Notes under the pieces: model-generated
The model's database searches: none
Told to the model about the DNA's origin: nothing
Seen by the model: the letters and a program-made list of their open reading frames with translations, nothing else
Translations under genes and position numbers: made by a program
In this document: positions 8,543 to 17,342 of the stretch, piece by piece
Position numbering within the stretch: position 1 is the first letter of the stretch
Layout: each line of letters opens with the position of its first letter
Origin: a virus
Direction: 5' to 3' (one strand)
Virus record (IMG/VR): IMGVR_UViG_3300028800_000112
Span: 1-55,374 of that record
Length of the DNA stretch: 55,374 bases

Positions 8543-10860
8543 CCCGTCACCCCGTTAGCTAGCTGCTGCAACAACTGACTCTTCATCATGCTCGATTCTA
8601 TCGCCTGGGTAAGCTGTGTTGCCTGGGCGATCGTGTCACTTGTCGTGTTGTAGCCCTGGTAGTTTGTCCCGACCTGGACAGCACCCTTTTCAATGTGAAC
8701 GTGGATCTGACCGGCTCCGCTTCCACCGCCTGACAAGGCGCTCATCAGATGGGATGATGTCGTCCATGGTGCCTGCACCGCCTGACTTGTCTGGTGAGCG
8801 CTGAGGATCTTCTCACCGCCGCCCATCATCATCAGTTCCGGACCACGCTCACCCACCATGGCGAGACCAGGACGGGCTGAAGAAGTGCCGGAAGCATACC
8901 AGTTGTTCTTCTGGTGGAATAGCCATGCCTTCGACGGGTCACCGTAAGAGTCCTTTACGTAATTCATCATCCACAAGAACTGCGCCTGGGCATTTCCGCT
9001 GTTAGCCGCCTGCGCCTGGGCATTGGTAAGACCGAATCCCCCGTACTGGTTAGCCATGCTTCCCTTGGTGGCGTCAGTGCCGTGACCGAGCGCCTGGGCA
9101 ATTCCGAATGCACCAGATCCAGCATAGTTAAATACCTTCGAGTTCCAGCTTGCCTCAGACATCTCAAGGTTCTGCATAGCTGACAGTTCCGTTGCTGATC
9201 CCCATCCGAACTGGGTCATCATCGTCTTCGCCCATGCTGGCATCGAATTAGTTGCCGCCTGCGTTCCTCCCTTGCTCGGCACCGTTGCGAGGGAAGCAGG
9301 GGCAGCTACGGTGGCTCCCTTTGCTCCCTTTCCGCCTACGGTCGATCCAACAGCAGGACCAGGGACAGCACCAGAACCGCCTCCGAGGGCACCGATGATG
9401 CCGCCGAGTGCTGTCGCGGCTGCGCCGCCTCCGAGGGCACCAGAGATCCCGGAGGCTGCTGCGTTGGATACGGCTGCTGTTCCACCGGCAGCAGACGCGA
9501 CAGGAGCGGACGTAAGGACTGGGGAGAGCAGGTTCGTAAGGTCTTGGATTGCCTTAGTAGTAGCCTGCAACGCTGTCACGAAGTCGGCATTAGCTCCCGA
9601 TTGCGTAGCCGTTTGCCCGGCGTTAGTCTGGGTCAGGCTTTGCAGCATCGACTGTGAAACACCATGGCTTGTAAGCCATGCCTGTGCTGATTTCTGCTGA
9701 CTTCCCGTGCCATTGACGTACTGCCCGACCTGCTGCTGCATCTGCTGCATCGTGATCTGGCTGCCGCCTTGAGAGTTAAAGTTGCTGACGGCTGTATTCT
9801 GCTGAGTCCATGAATTTGCCCATTCCTGGTACTGAGTCGGTGTCATCCCCATTGCCTGCTGCATCTGGTACTGGAACAAAGGACTGTTCAAGTTGGCTGC
9901 TAGGCTCTTAGAGTCGAACGTCCCCGATGCCGAGTTGAGTCCCTGGAACCCGAACCGCGTTCCAATTGACTGAAGAACGGAAGCGGGGTTATTCGCTTGA
10001 CCCGTACCATATTGCAATGGTGTCGTCCCGACGCCCATCATCCTCAAATTGTAACTCGACAACGGGCTCATGACCGACTGGGTAAGCTGAGCGGAAGACT
10101 CCATTCCGAGACCTGGGTTAGCCATGGCGAAGCTGGCAGCGTTGAGGTAAGGGCTTGTCATTCCGCCGTTGCCCGCTGCTGTAGTCCCGTACCCGATACC
10201 GGGCGTGCCGTTGACGTAGTTACTGCTGCCTACTACGCTGGACAGGATTGAAGCGCCGAACCGGGCGTCAGTAGCGTTGAGTGCCGCGTTGTTCTGCCCG
10301 TAGATACCCCCCTTGCCAGCGGAACCGAATGCCGTTCCGATAGCTGACTGGTATGCTGCACTTCCCGGTGCCGGGCTGCCACCGTAAAAGCTCGCCTGAA
10401 CATACCCGTAAGTATTGATCTGAGCCTGGTTGTTCAACTGGTTGGGACCGGCGTTGAGCAGGTAGTTGCCGACTGCTCCTGCGGCAGAACCGAGGGCACT
10501 CGACATTAGCCCGCCGACAGCACCACTGATTCCTATGCCGCCACTGCCTCCAGCCATTGAGAACGGGTTGGCTCCTGATGTACCACCCGAACCATTGGCT
10601 ATGCCCGCTCCGTTACCCGTCTGCCCGGAACCGGCTCCCCATCCGCCTCCGACGATGTTGTTAGCGCCTTGTGTTCCCGTCGTGAATGTCGCACCGCCCG
10701 CTTGCGTGGCACTGCTGGGTGTCGTAGTCGTACCGTTGCCATTGGTCATCCCACGGATGGCGGTGACGAGTTCATTCATCGACCTGTCAAGGGTGTCGAT
10801 CGAATGCTGTAGGTCATTTGCCCCGGCGATAGGCGGCGTTGACTCGGGCTGTGTCGTCAT
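8539..10860 (-). CDS. tape measure protein with transglycosylase-like C-terminal domain
   Basis: A very long Gly/Ala/Gln/Asn-rich protein with hydrophobic stretches, as in tape measures. Residues ~545-660 hold a lytic transglycosylase-like domain common in actinophage tape measures: WAKTMMTQFGWGSATELSAM, then SWNSKVFNYAGSGAFGIAQALGH, then AQFLWMMNYVKDSYG. It ends just before the LysM and hub genes. The frame could begin at a TTG at 10905, but I choose the ATG at 10860 (MTTQPES) because a -10 box TATACT on the minus strand (10883-10888) predicts a start of transcription near 10876, downstream of that TTG. It would set tail length and locally open the cell wall. Confidence 0.85.
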   Translation of the reverse strand: MTTQPESTPPIAGANDLQHSIDTLDRSMNELVTAIRGMTNGNGTTTTPSSATQAGGATFTTGTQGANNIVGGGWGAGSGQTGNGAGIANGSGGTSGANPFSMAGGSGGIGISGAVGGLMSSALGSAAGAVGNYLLNAGPNQLNNQAQINTYGYVQASFYGGSPAPGSAAYQSAIGTAFGSAGKGGIYGQNNAALNATDARFGASILSSVVGSSNYVNGTPGIGYGTTAAGNGGMTSPYLNAASFAMANPGLGMESSAQLTQSVMSPLSSYNLRMMGVGTTPLQYGTGQANNPASVLQSIGTRFGFQGLNSASGTFDSKSLAANLNSPLFQYQMQQAMGMTPTQYQEWANSWTQQNTAVSNFNSQGGSQITMQQMQQQVGQYVNGTGSQQKSAQAWLTSHGVSQSMLQSLTQTNAGQTATQSGANADFVTALQATTKAIQDLTNLLSPVLTSAPVASAAGGTAAVSNAAASGISGALGGGAAATALGGIIGALGGGSGAVPGPAVGSTVGGKGAKGATVAAPASLATVPSKGGTQAATNSMPAWAKTMMTQFGWGSATELSAMQNLEMSEASWNSKVFNYAGSGAFGIAQALGHGTDATKGSMANQYGGFGLTNAQAQAANSGNAQAQFLWMMNYVKDSYGDPSKAWLFHQKNNWYASGTSSARPGLAMVGERGPELMMMGGGEKILSAHQTSQAVQAPWTTSSHLMSALSGGGSGAGQIHVHIEKGAVQVGTNYQGYNTTSDTIAQATQLTQAIESSMMKSQLLQQLANGVTG

Positions 10861-10882
10861 ATTTGTCCAATCGTCTTCTAGA

Positions 10883-10890
10883 AGTATACT
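10883..10890. promoter_or_regulatory. palindromic, possibly bidirectional -10 element
   Basis: The 8-mer AGTATACT contains TATACT on both strands. It lies between the divergent tape-measure gene (minus) and the 201-aa gene (plus, RBS AGGGAG at 10908-10913). Neither side has a good TTGACA at the right distance, so this is a candidate only. Confidence 0.4.
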
Positions 10891-10918
10891 GTTGGTAGAC
10901 TTCAACCAGGGAGATTAA

Positions 10919-11524
10919 ATGCCAGGACTAGTTAGCCCACGACAGTTCGGTACGGAAGCGTACTCAATTGGTCGCCTGCCGGTTCAGCAGACTCAGCTAG
11001 GCAGCTTTAACCTCCGCACGCCCGATTCAGGCAAGACACCAACGGAAGACCCGACAGAGAACCCGACCGACTCAGGAAACAGCAAGGGGATATCCGGCAG
11101 TTCAACGGCTGGCGCAGGAGCGGGAGCCGCCGCTGGCGCGGGTGCAAAGGCAGGAGCTAAGACAGGAAGCAAGAGCTTCATGCAAACTCTTGAAGAGCCA
11201 CTTAGCGGTGTCAGCCAAGGCTTGGGTAACTTCGAAAGGTCAGCCGCCCGCAAGGTTGGTCAGTCCATCTGGGATGTCACGTCACCGAGTTCAGCCGTTG
11301 GGCACGTGGTATCAAACGTGATGAACTTCGGCAACCCGTTCCCGGCTGGCTCGCCGGGCGGTGCTCCCGTTAATTCACAGCAGTTCGGCAAGGTGGGCGA
11401 ATCTACTGCCAAGTCTGCTGTCGGAGAGCCAGAGGGAGGCTTCTCAGGGTTCGTCCAGACCGCCGAGAGTGCTGGTTCAAAGGTAGGCTCAGCTCTCGCT
11501 GATGTAGCCGACGCACTCTTTTAA
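10919..11524 (+). CDS. hypothetical Ala/Gly-rich protein on opposite strand inside tail module
   Basis: A 201-aa protein with a clear AGGGAG ribosome-binding site five bases before ATG. Residues ~58-80 are a low-complexity Ala/Gly/Lys segment; the C-terminal half has amphipathic stretches (GFVQTAESAGSKVGSALADVADALF). No family is recognised. It is the only plus-strand gene in the 21-kb tail region. Its TAA and the TAA of the convergent neighbour overlap in the palindrome TTAA at 11521-11524. It could be a virion-associated protein or a later insertion. Confidence 0.8.
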   Translation: MPGLVSPRQFGTEAYSIGRLPVQQTQLGSFNLRTPDSGKTPTEDPTENPTDSGNSKGISGSSTAGAGAGAAAGAGAKAGAKTGSKSFMQTLEEPLSGVSQGLGNFERSAARKVGQSIWDVTSPSSAVGHVVSNVMNFGNPFPAGSPGGAPVNSQQFGKVGESTAKSAVGEPEGGFSGFVQTAESAGSKVGSALADVADALF

Positions 11525-12339
11525 GGGTTGCCGATCGTAGCGCTGGACGAGAAGTTGCTCAGTCCGAACTGCTGGTTGAGAACTCCCTGGTTGGCAGCAC
11601 TTGTGCTCAACGCGGTGCTCTGATAGGGTGAGTACATCGTGAAGCTGATCTGGATCGAGCACTGACGGGGAACCATGTTCTGGTTGAAGCTCGTGTAGTC
11701 AACACTGAAGGCTGATATCGTGCCGTAATAGGCTAGCTGGCTTTGCAGTGCGTTCGCGCCGGATGCTACCTGGCTGCCGAAGTAAGCCCACGACATGACC
11801 TGAGCCATTGGTGATAGTGTCTGACCCTGAGGGATCGTGCTGGCTATGGCTGTCGTCTCACCGATGCTGACCTGGCTGAGCATGCCCGTAAACTGCATCA
11901 ACTGAAGCACGTCCGCCTGCACCCCGATGACGCCCGGATCATTCATTGATGACGTTGACGCTGCTCCAGCGGCTAGCTCGTACGTCCTGTCGAAGTAAAC
12001 CGTCCATGAAGCCGTCTGGTTCATCGGCATCGCATTGATGTTCGACGCTCCCTGGTAAGGATACTGCTGCAAGATCTGTGCGGTCGTGTCACCGATGGCG
12101 AAGTTGGAGATGATCTCACTCGGGTTGAACAGGTAGTTGAATACTGCCCTTCCGGTGCCTCCCGCGCCGCCCGTGTAGTTCAAGTACCCGCCGTTGGCTG
12201 CATCCCAGATCATGTATCCCTTTTGAAGAACAGGGTTCTGACCTAGCGGCTTGATCGCGGGGAAGCGCAACTGACTTGCGAACGGAGGCTGGTTGAGAAG
12301 AGCCTGCGAGGTAATGGTCGTTGTCGAAGTGCTAGCCAT
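11521..12339 (-). CDS. virion tube-associated protein (CIS tube / LysM-region type)
   Basis: A 272-aa protein between the tube/chaperone genes and the tape measure. Residues ~65-75 (FNYLFNPSEI) followed by a Trp-Tyr-Phe strand (TASWTVYFDRTYEL) and a DPGVIGVQADVLQLMQF helix resemble the contractile-injection tube-associated proteins that link tube and baseplate. The C-terminus returns to strands (RQCSIQISFTMYSPYQ). The call rests on this pattern and on place; a simple unknown minor tail protein remains possible. Confidence 0.6.
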   Translation of the reverse strand: MASTSTTTITSQALLNQPPFASQLRFPAIKPLGQNPVLQKGYMIWDAANGGYLNYTGGAGGTGRAVFNYLFNPSEIISNFAIGDTTAQILQQYPYQGASNINAMPMNQTASWTVYFDRTYELAAGAASTSSMNDPGVIGVQADVLQLMQFTGMLSQVSIGETTAIASTIPQGQTLSPMAQVMSWAYFGSQVASGANALQSQLAYYGTISAFSVDYTSFNQNMVPRQCSIQISFTMYSPYQSTALSTSAANQGVLNQQFGLSNFSSSATIGNP

Positions 12340-12523
12340 CGTTACCCGGTGGTTTCTCTCGTGCTATTAGGGCATCCGCCCACGCGATCCAGTGACGGCG
12401 CTCTCGGGGCGACATATTCATGATCTCACGGTAAGACCAGCCCTTATAGTAATGCGCTATCGCTCCGACATCATAGATAAGACGCTTATAATCGAGACCG
12501 TCAAAGGTTTCTGACAAGCTCAC
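12332..12523 (-). CDS. small tail assembly protein (DUF6760-like)
   Basis: A 63-aa protein starting at GTG and overlapping the end of the previous gene by 23 bases. It contains AIAHYYKGWSYREIMNMSPRERRHW, which fits the small 'Y-h-W-[ST]-x-x-E-I-x-x-M-x-x-x-E-R-R-x-W' proteins that follow the T4-gp26/28-type gene in contractile tails and injection systems. In such pairs the overlap may act like the tail-chaperone frameshift of siphophages, but no slippery site was identified here. Confidence 0.7.
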   Translation of the reverse strand: MSLSETFDGLDYKRLIYDVGAIAHYYKGWSYREIMNMSPRERRHWIAWADALIAREKPPGNDG

Positions 12524-13355
12524 GAAACAAGTCTCCCACCCCGAGTGCGAAGCTCACCTCATTCTTGCACTCCGCATGGGTGAACTCGATCACCGTGAAC
12601 CTCGGTCCCGGCTGCTTGTCTAGAATGGCATTGACAATGCTCGCCCGGTCGGGTATGTTCAACTTAGTAATGAACGACGGCTCTTGCTGGACACGGACAG
12701 TCACGCCCTTGGCATCGGTCAAGGTTGAGACGCAACGCCGCAGCATCTCAGAGTTAATCTCTGCCTTCGTCCAGTTCGGGTCGGCTAGGTAGGCAGCCTC
12801 ATCATTGCCGGTCGGGAAGCGGGCTAGCGCTGTTCCTCCCTTGCGGAGGCGGACCTCAACCCACCCGTCCTTAGCCGGGTCGGTTAGGCGTACACGCTCA
12901 AGATCCTTCCTGAGGTCGAAGCTGATGTCGCTACTGCCATGGCAGTAAGGGCATACCCACCCGTCAAGAGTGAATGTGTTGCCGTACGTCGCATTCCTGA
13001 TCGCTATTGCTATCTCATTCCTGTCACCGACGAACAACTGACCAAGTAGCTCGGGCGTAGCCGGAAACTGACCCAGTGCTACCGTACCTCGCGTGATCAG
13101 CGTATCGAGGAAGTGGGTAGGGTCGGATGACTTAATCGCCCTTGAAAGGGCTTCCTCGTCAGATCCCGTAAGCTCCCTGACAGTCGCCTTCCTGATGACC
13201 TGACCACTGTGGATCAGACCACCCGGAAGGTCAACAAGGTCGTCGGGAACGTCATCGGCAAGGGGCAACTGGTCAATGCCTTGCGCTCTCGCGCTGAGGC
13301 TGTTAGCGAGAGCCGGGTCAGCCAGAAGCTCTTCCCGGGTCCATTCCTGCTCCAT
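12501..13355 (-). CDS. T4-type baseplate / tail assembly protein with zinc-finger-like cysteines
   Basis: A 284-aa protein in the slot after the tube gene. It carries KATVRELTGSDEEALSRA (residues ~56-73), the hallmark opening of T4 baseplate/tail-chaperone-like proteins (R-x-L-x-G-x-D-E). A CPYCH motif (residues ~138-142) and a C-terminal HAECKNE pattern suggest a zinc-binding subdomain. It probably acts as the tail assembly chaperone or hub assembly catalyst. Neighbours are the tube (upstream) and the 63-aa companion (overlapping). Confidence 0.72.
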   Translation of the reverse strand: MEQEWTREELLADPALANSLSARAQGIDQLPLADDVPDDLVDLPGGLIHSGQVIRKATVRELTGSDEEALSRAIKSSDPTHFLDTLITRGTVALGQFPATPELLGQLFVGDRNEIAIAIRNATYGNTFTLDGWVCPYCHGSSDISFDLRKDLERVRLTDPAKDGWVEVRLRKGGTALARFPTGNDEAAYLADPNWTKAEINSEMLRRCVSTLTDAKGVTVRVQQEPSFITKLNIPDRASIVNAILDKQPGPRFTVIEFTHAECKNEVSFALGVGDLFRELVRNL

Positions 13356-13372
13356 TTAAGCTCCTAGTTAAG

Positions 13373-13975
13373 TTAGAACGATGCCGCATTGCCCGTGTAC
13401 GTCGTCGCCAAGTGGAAGTCCCACCCTTCGTGCGCAAGGGTTACCTGGCTGATCAATAGCTGGTTGGCACCAGCGTCGAGGTCGCTGTATGAAAGCTGGC
13501 TTGGCCATGCGTTATACACACGGTACCATCCGGATACGGGAGCGGCAGCGCCGGTCACGGGGTGACCCAGAACCTGAATGTCAACGGTTCCCCTGAAGTC
13601 AGAGCCTACACCATTCGGGAACTGAGCAGTATCGGGGCTGTTCGGGGTGACGGATGCGTTATTCGTACCCTGCATAACCTGGAATAGCTGCTTCAGCCAT
13701 GCTAGTTCATAAGGCATTCCAACGGCAACACCCTTAGTCAGCACGATAGGTGCGAATTCAGCCTGCCCCGGAAGCTTCTGGGTCGTCGTGTTCATCGCGC
13801 CGTCACGGTAAGAGATGACACTGACGGTGACACTCAGCCCGGATACGGACATGAATCCAACCGTGATGGGAGCACCCGCAGGAGGCGTGATCGCCACTGT
13901 GAACTTAAAGTTCCTCAGCGGGTCCGTCGCAAGACGGGAAGTCGTAGTCGTCTGGACTACCGAGGTGGTTGCCAT
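13373..13975 (-). CDS. tail tube protein (T4 gp19-like)
   Basis: A 200-aa protein of the contractile tail tube family: NFKFTVAITPPAGAPITVGFMSVSGLSVTV (residues ~22-51), then a YRDGAMNTTTQKLPG loop and PIVLTKGVAV. These features (F-x-V-x-h, SGL, G-x-x-N-x-x-x-K-x-P-G, hVLKRG-like) are diagnostic for gp19/Hcp-like tubes. It directly follows the sheath gene with an 8-nt gap. Confidence 0.93.
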   Translation of the reverse strand: MATTSVVQTTTTSRLATDPLRNFKFTVAITPPAGAPITVGFMSVSGLSVTVSVISYRDGAMNTTTQKLPGQAEFAPIVLTKGVAVGMPYELAWLKQLFQVMQGTNNASVTPNSPDTAQFPNGVGSDFRGTVDIQVLGHPVTGAAAPVSGWYRVYNAWPSQLSYSDLDAGANQLLISQVTLAHEGWDFHLATTYTGNAASF

Positions 13976-13983
13976 TTTGCTCC

Positions 13984-15981
13984 TTACGAGCTAATAGAGG
14001 TCGTTCCCCCAGAAACCATCTGAGAGAGATTGATAACTACGAACTCAGCGGGAGCAGCAATCGCTACGGCTACGGAAGCATTTACAATGCCCGCTTGGAT
14101 TGTCGCAGGAGTGTTAACGGTACTGTCACAAATTACGACGAATGCCTGATCCTGCACCTTACCGTATAGCAGACTAGCTTGCATCTGCTGCAACAGGTAG
14201 TTGGTAAGGACAGTGGAAATCGACTGCCACAATTGCGGCGTGTTGTTCTGGAAGATGGCGAAGTTGGTCAGGTAAACCATATCGTGGGCGATCTTCATCA
14301 GCGTACGGCTGATGTTGATGTAACGGCTCGGGTAAGCAGCGGCAGTCGTCAGCCCTCCGAAGATGCAGAAGCCGACACCAGAGACGAGCCTGATCGGGTT
14401 GACCTGTGCAGACTCAAGGTTGGCGAGGTCGGTCGGGCTGAAGTACGCTTCTAGCTGCGATGCGACGACGGTCGCGCCGATGCCAGCGGGAGTCTGCTGG
14501 ACTCCGTTGATTGCGTCATTCTGCGAGATCAGACCTAGTACGGCACCTCCCGGTGGTACCCACTTGGTAGCCGCGACAGATGCCGAAGCCGGGTCCTGAA
14601 TGCTCAGCCATGGACCGTAAATGCCCGCGTACTGGCTTGAGTTGATGATCGACCCGCCGCCTCCTTGCGTCAGCGCGGTATAAAGCGCTGCCACGCTGCT
14701 GCTCGTAAGGTTACCGCCACCGAATGGTCCGTCGAATACCACGAAGACGCTGCCGAGACCAACAGCCCACGCAATAAGCTCATTAGCGAGGGTGAAGTTA
14801 TACGCATTGGATGCCCCGTTGTCCTGAAGGTCAGGAAGGTTGACGACAAGCTGCTGGTTTGTCAGCGTCGCGAGTGTCCCCTGGTTCCACGCAACACTCG
14901 GAACCGACGTACCGGAAAGGACGTTGAACAAATCCATCGGGGTGGTTCCGTCACTGCCCGCGACGCTTGACACAACGACAGGCTGGCTTGGTCCCGCTGG
15001 GGTATTGAGGGCGATCGGAGTGGTGAATGCGATCGGGTCGGATGTTCCCTGCACGTAAGACGCTGGCAATCCGGAGATCTTGATGAAGCTCGACCCGGTA
15101 TTGGTCGAGTTGATAAGGCTCGGCGCGTACCTGCTGGCGGCGGGGTTGACACTGACGCCGTTCCAGCTCTCGACAAGGTTGCTCGGCTGGGTACCGCCGA
15201 GGTAAACCTGGAGGTTGAACAATGTCGTGGTCGTGCCGGAAGTCGGAGTTACATATACGTAAATCGTGTTGCCGTAAGTGCCAGGGTTCCTTGATGTGAC
15301 AGTGAACGCCGGGACGCCCGTCGTATTGGCTACGGGAGGGTTGGCACCAGTGTTCGTCACCGTCGTAGAGATAGTGAGGTTCGTTCCGATCGCGGTCGGG
15401 CTGCCTACAGTCTGCTGGCGCGTGTAAGTACTGCCGCCAGCCTGGGTAACGTACGCGTACCATCCGGTCGCACCCGCCTGAGTCGCCGGGCTCGTGATGA
15501 CGATCTCACCAGTCGAAGCCAGGACAGAGGTAGTCGAAGGGGAAGCTGTCGTCTCGCCAGCCGCGTCAACGTAAGTGACTTCTACCTTGTACGTACCCGA
15601 GGCTAGCGTTCCCGTTCCCGTCGTCGGCGTGACAACAGGAGCAGTCGGCGCAAGGAGGTTACTTCCGGTGACATCGGCGACGACGAGGCTAGCCTGAATC
15701 GCGTCCGAGTTGGGAACGCGAAGGACGAAGCACCCGGTACCACCATTGGCAAAGTACTGGTATACAGCGTACGGAAGGTATGAGTTCGAAGCGGTGCCGA
15801 AGCCACCGAACTGAGTCATGAACTGCTGCCACGACGTGATGAAAGTCGGGACAGTCGGACCAGCATTGTAGTTCGCGACGAAGCATCCCACCGGCTGACC
15901 CGGAATGGTGCCCGAGTTAGTAGCGATTGGCGCTAGCGTCTGGTTGACATATACGCCTGGGCGCGAGTAAGCTACCATCAA
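13984..15981 (-). CDS. contractile tail sheath protein
   Basis: A 665-aa sheath protein. It opens with the classic YSRPGVYVNQT (residues ~5-15), followed by PTVPTFITSWQQFMTQFGGF and GTGCFVLRVPNSDAIQ, and ends with the conserved sheath domain (YPSRYINISRTLMKIAHDMVYLTNFAIFQNN, FVVICDSTVNTP). Residues ~85-230 are an extra Thr/Val-rich domain exposed on the sheath surface, making it longer than simple sheaths (about 480 aa). It marks the phage as a myovirus-type. Confidence 0.95.
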   Translation of the reverse strand: MMVAYSRPGVYVNQTLAPIATNSGTIPGQPVGCFVANYNAGPTVPTFITSWQQFMTQFGGFGTASNSYLPYAVYQYFANGGTGCFVLRVPNSDAIQASLVVADVTGSNLLAPTAPVVTPTTGTGTLASGTYKVEVTYVDAAGETTASPSTTSVLASTGEIVITSPATQAGATGWYAYVTQAGGSTYTRQQTVGSPTAIGTNLTISTTVTNTGANPPVANTTGVPAFTVTSRNPGTYGNTIYVYVTPTSGTTTTLFNLQVYLGGTQPSNLVESWNGVSVNPAASRYAPSLINSTNTGSSFIKISGLPASYVQGTSDPIAFTTPIALNTPAGPSQPVVVSSVAGSDGTTPMDLFNVLSGTSVPSVAWNQGTLATLTNQQLVVNLPDLQDNGASNAYNFTLANELIAWAVGLGSVFVVFDGPFGGGNLTSSSVAALYTALTQGGGGSIINSSQYAGIYGPWLSIQDPASASVAATKWVPPGGAVLGLISQNDAINGVQQTPAGIGATVVASQLEAYFSPTDLANLESAQVNPIRLVSGVGFCIFGGLTTAAAYPSRYINISRTLMKIAHDMVYLTNFAIFQNNTPQLWQSISTVLTNYLLQQMQASLLYGKVQDQAFVVICDSTVNTPATIQAGIVNASVAVAIAAPAEFVVINLSQMVSGGTTSISS

Positions 15982-15987
15982 GCTCTC

Positions 15988-16674
15988 CTAGTTCTGAATG
16001 TCTGTACTGCTTTGGAGACCGGCACTGAAGTAGCCGGTGTTCTGGGCAATACCGGCAGGTGATGCAAGGTCAATGTTGCCCGGATCGGAATATACCGAAA
16101 AGTCAATATCAACGGTGGTCACAGGAACAAGTGTACCGCCGAAGTAAATGCTGCTGTTAACGTACTCGGGTAGTTCTGAAAATACACGCAACCTGTATAC
16201 GACCTTGAAGAGGCGCTTACCGTCCTCGTCGGTACCGTATCCCTCTTCGGGACCACCAAGTAGCCTCATAGTCCTCAATGTCCCGTCCTGAGGGACAAGG
16301 AGCGCGCCGATCTTGGCTGGCAGTCTCGTCAGCGTAGCCAACTGGGCGACTAGGGGCTGTACCTGCGTCGACCAGAATCTGGCATAAAGGGTGATCTGGT
16401 AGTCAAGGTTGTAAGGAGTCGGGGCATAGAACGCATAATACGGGCTCGTCGCCGGGACTACCTCCTGATTCTCAGTAGTCCATGAAGCTGACCCATCGGG
16501 AGCATAAGGCAACTGGTAGTTGACACCCGCCTGCATCCTGTCCTGGTCCGGGTAGATGCCCGCGTGCTCGATGATGATCACCGGATACGTAAGGTTAGCC
16601 AGCTCGTCATTGGGCAGGCGGTACCGGACATCGACGTCCCTGCCATCGGGAGCATTGGCGTCGAATACCTGCAA
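15988..16674 (-). CDS. hypothetical neck/tail-completion protein (228 aa)
   Basis: An unknown soluble protein directly upstream of the sheath, a usual place for tail terminator or tail completion genes. Text such as YQLPYAPDGSASW and YAFYAPTPYNLDYQITLYARFWSTQ fits the compact beta domain of such proteins, but this is not proof. The only plausible start is TTG at 16674 right after AAGGA; the frame is closed by TAG 30 nt further upstream, inside a small GCCGCT-CTTTT-AGCGGC hairpin. The HNH gene just upstream may have displaced the original start. Confidence 0.7.
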   Translation of the reverse strand: MQVFDANAPDGRDVDVRYRLPNDELANLTYPVIIIEHAGIYPDQDRMQAGVNYQLPYAPDGSASWTTENQEVVPATSPYYAFYAPTPYNLDYQITLYARFWSTQVQPLVAQLATLTRLPAKIGALLVPQDGTLRTMRLLGGPEEGYGTDEDGKRLFKVVYRLRVFSELPEYVNSSIYFGGTLVPVTTVDIDFSVYSDPGNIDLASPAGIAQNTGYFSAGLQSSTDIQN

Positions 16675-16689
16675 TCCTTGCAGCCTGAA

Positions 16690-16710
16690 TTTAAGCCGCT
16701 AAAAGAGCGG
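16690..16710 (-). terminator. short hairpin after HNH gene
   Basis: GCCGCT and AGCGGC pair around CTTTT between the HNH stop and the 228-aa gene. It has no U-tract, so terminator activity is uncertain; it might instead act in RNA processing or limit translation. Confidence 0.35.
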
Positions 16711-16718
16711 CGTCCTCA

Positions 16719-17303
16719 TTAAGGAGCCAACTCATCTTGCATCACCCGCCTATGCTGCTCGACGTAATCAGCAGCCGATCGTAGGCGGGCAGTGTTGTCT
16801 CTGCTCCAGCCAAGTGTGAAGTTACATGAAACACATAGAAGTGCCCGTGTGCATCGTCCGCATGATCTGCTATTCGGGCAGCAAGAGTGATCGTGGTCAA
16901 TCTGTGGGACATTCATGTTCTCATCACAGACCGCACACTTTCCTTTCTGCTCCGATAGCCTTAGATCATACTCTACTTTACTCATATTATGCCATCTAAG
17001 CTGGCTATTTAGCTTGGCACACGGATGGCAGTAAGCCTGGTAGCCTCCGGACTTCTTACTGGCAGACTTACCGAAGTTATCAAGGCTCTCGTACTTTTTG
17101 CAGAGTGAACACCAACGAATATGGGGACGAGGGTTAGTGAATATGCCGAGAGGAGTCACAAGAACCGTAGCACCAAGCCCTTCTATCTGTTTTTTGAGCT
17201 GCTTCTCGGACACCCCCAGCAATGGTTTGAGCGTCTTGTAAGTTCCTATCATCCCGTCCGGTGCAAAGTTTCCCGACTCAATGAGTTCCTGTAGCGTGTT
17301 CAT
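16719..17303 (-). CDS. HNH homing endonuclease (endonuclease VII type)
   Basis: A 194-aa endonuclease. The C-terminal half has CAVCDENMNVPQIDHDHSCC followed by C-x-x-C zinc ligands and LLCVSCNFTLGWSRDN, the endonuclease VII-type HNH core with the DHDH metal site. The N-terminal part (residues ~1-70) carries a WCSLCKKYESLDNFG zinc finger that may add DNA specificity. It stands alone between two connector/tail genes, has no role in tail assembly, and is best read as a selfish homing gene. Confidence 0.9.
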   Translation of the reverse strand: MNTLQELIESGNFAPDGMIGTYKTLKPLLGVSEKQLKKQIEGLGATVLVTPLGIFTNPRPHIRWCSLCKKYESLDNFGKSASKKSGGYQAYCHPCAKLNSQLRWHNMSKVEYDLRLSEQKGKCAVCDENMNVPQIDHDHSCCPNSRSCGRCTRALLCVSCNFTLGWSRDNTARLRSAADYVEQHRRVMQDELAP

Positions 17304-17342
17304 GAGAAGATCCTACCATAAACATGCCTTACAGGGGAAGCA

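Noticed and set aside
12501-12523. Programmed frameshift joining the 284-aa and 63-aa tail assembly genes
   Set aside because: The genes overlap but no slippery heptamer was seen, and the second gene has its own GTG start matching the small companion family.
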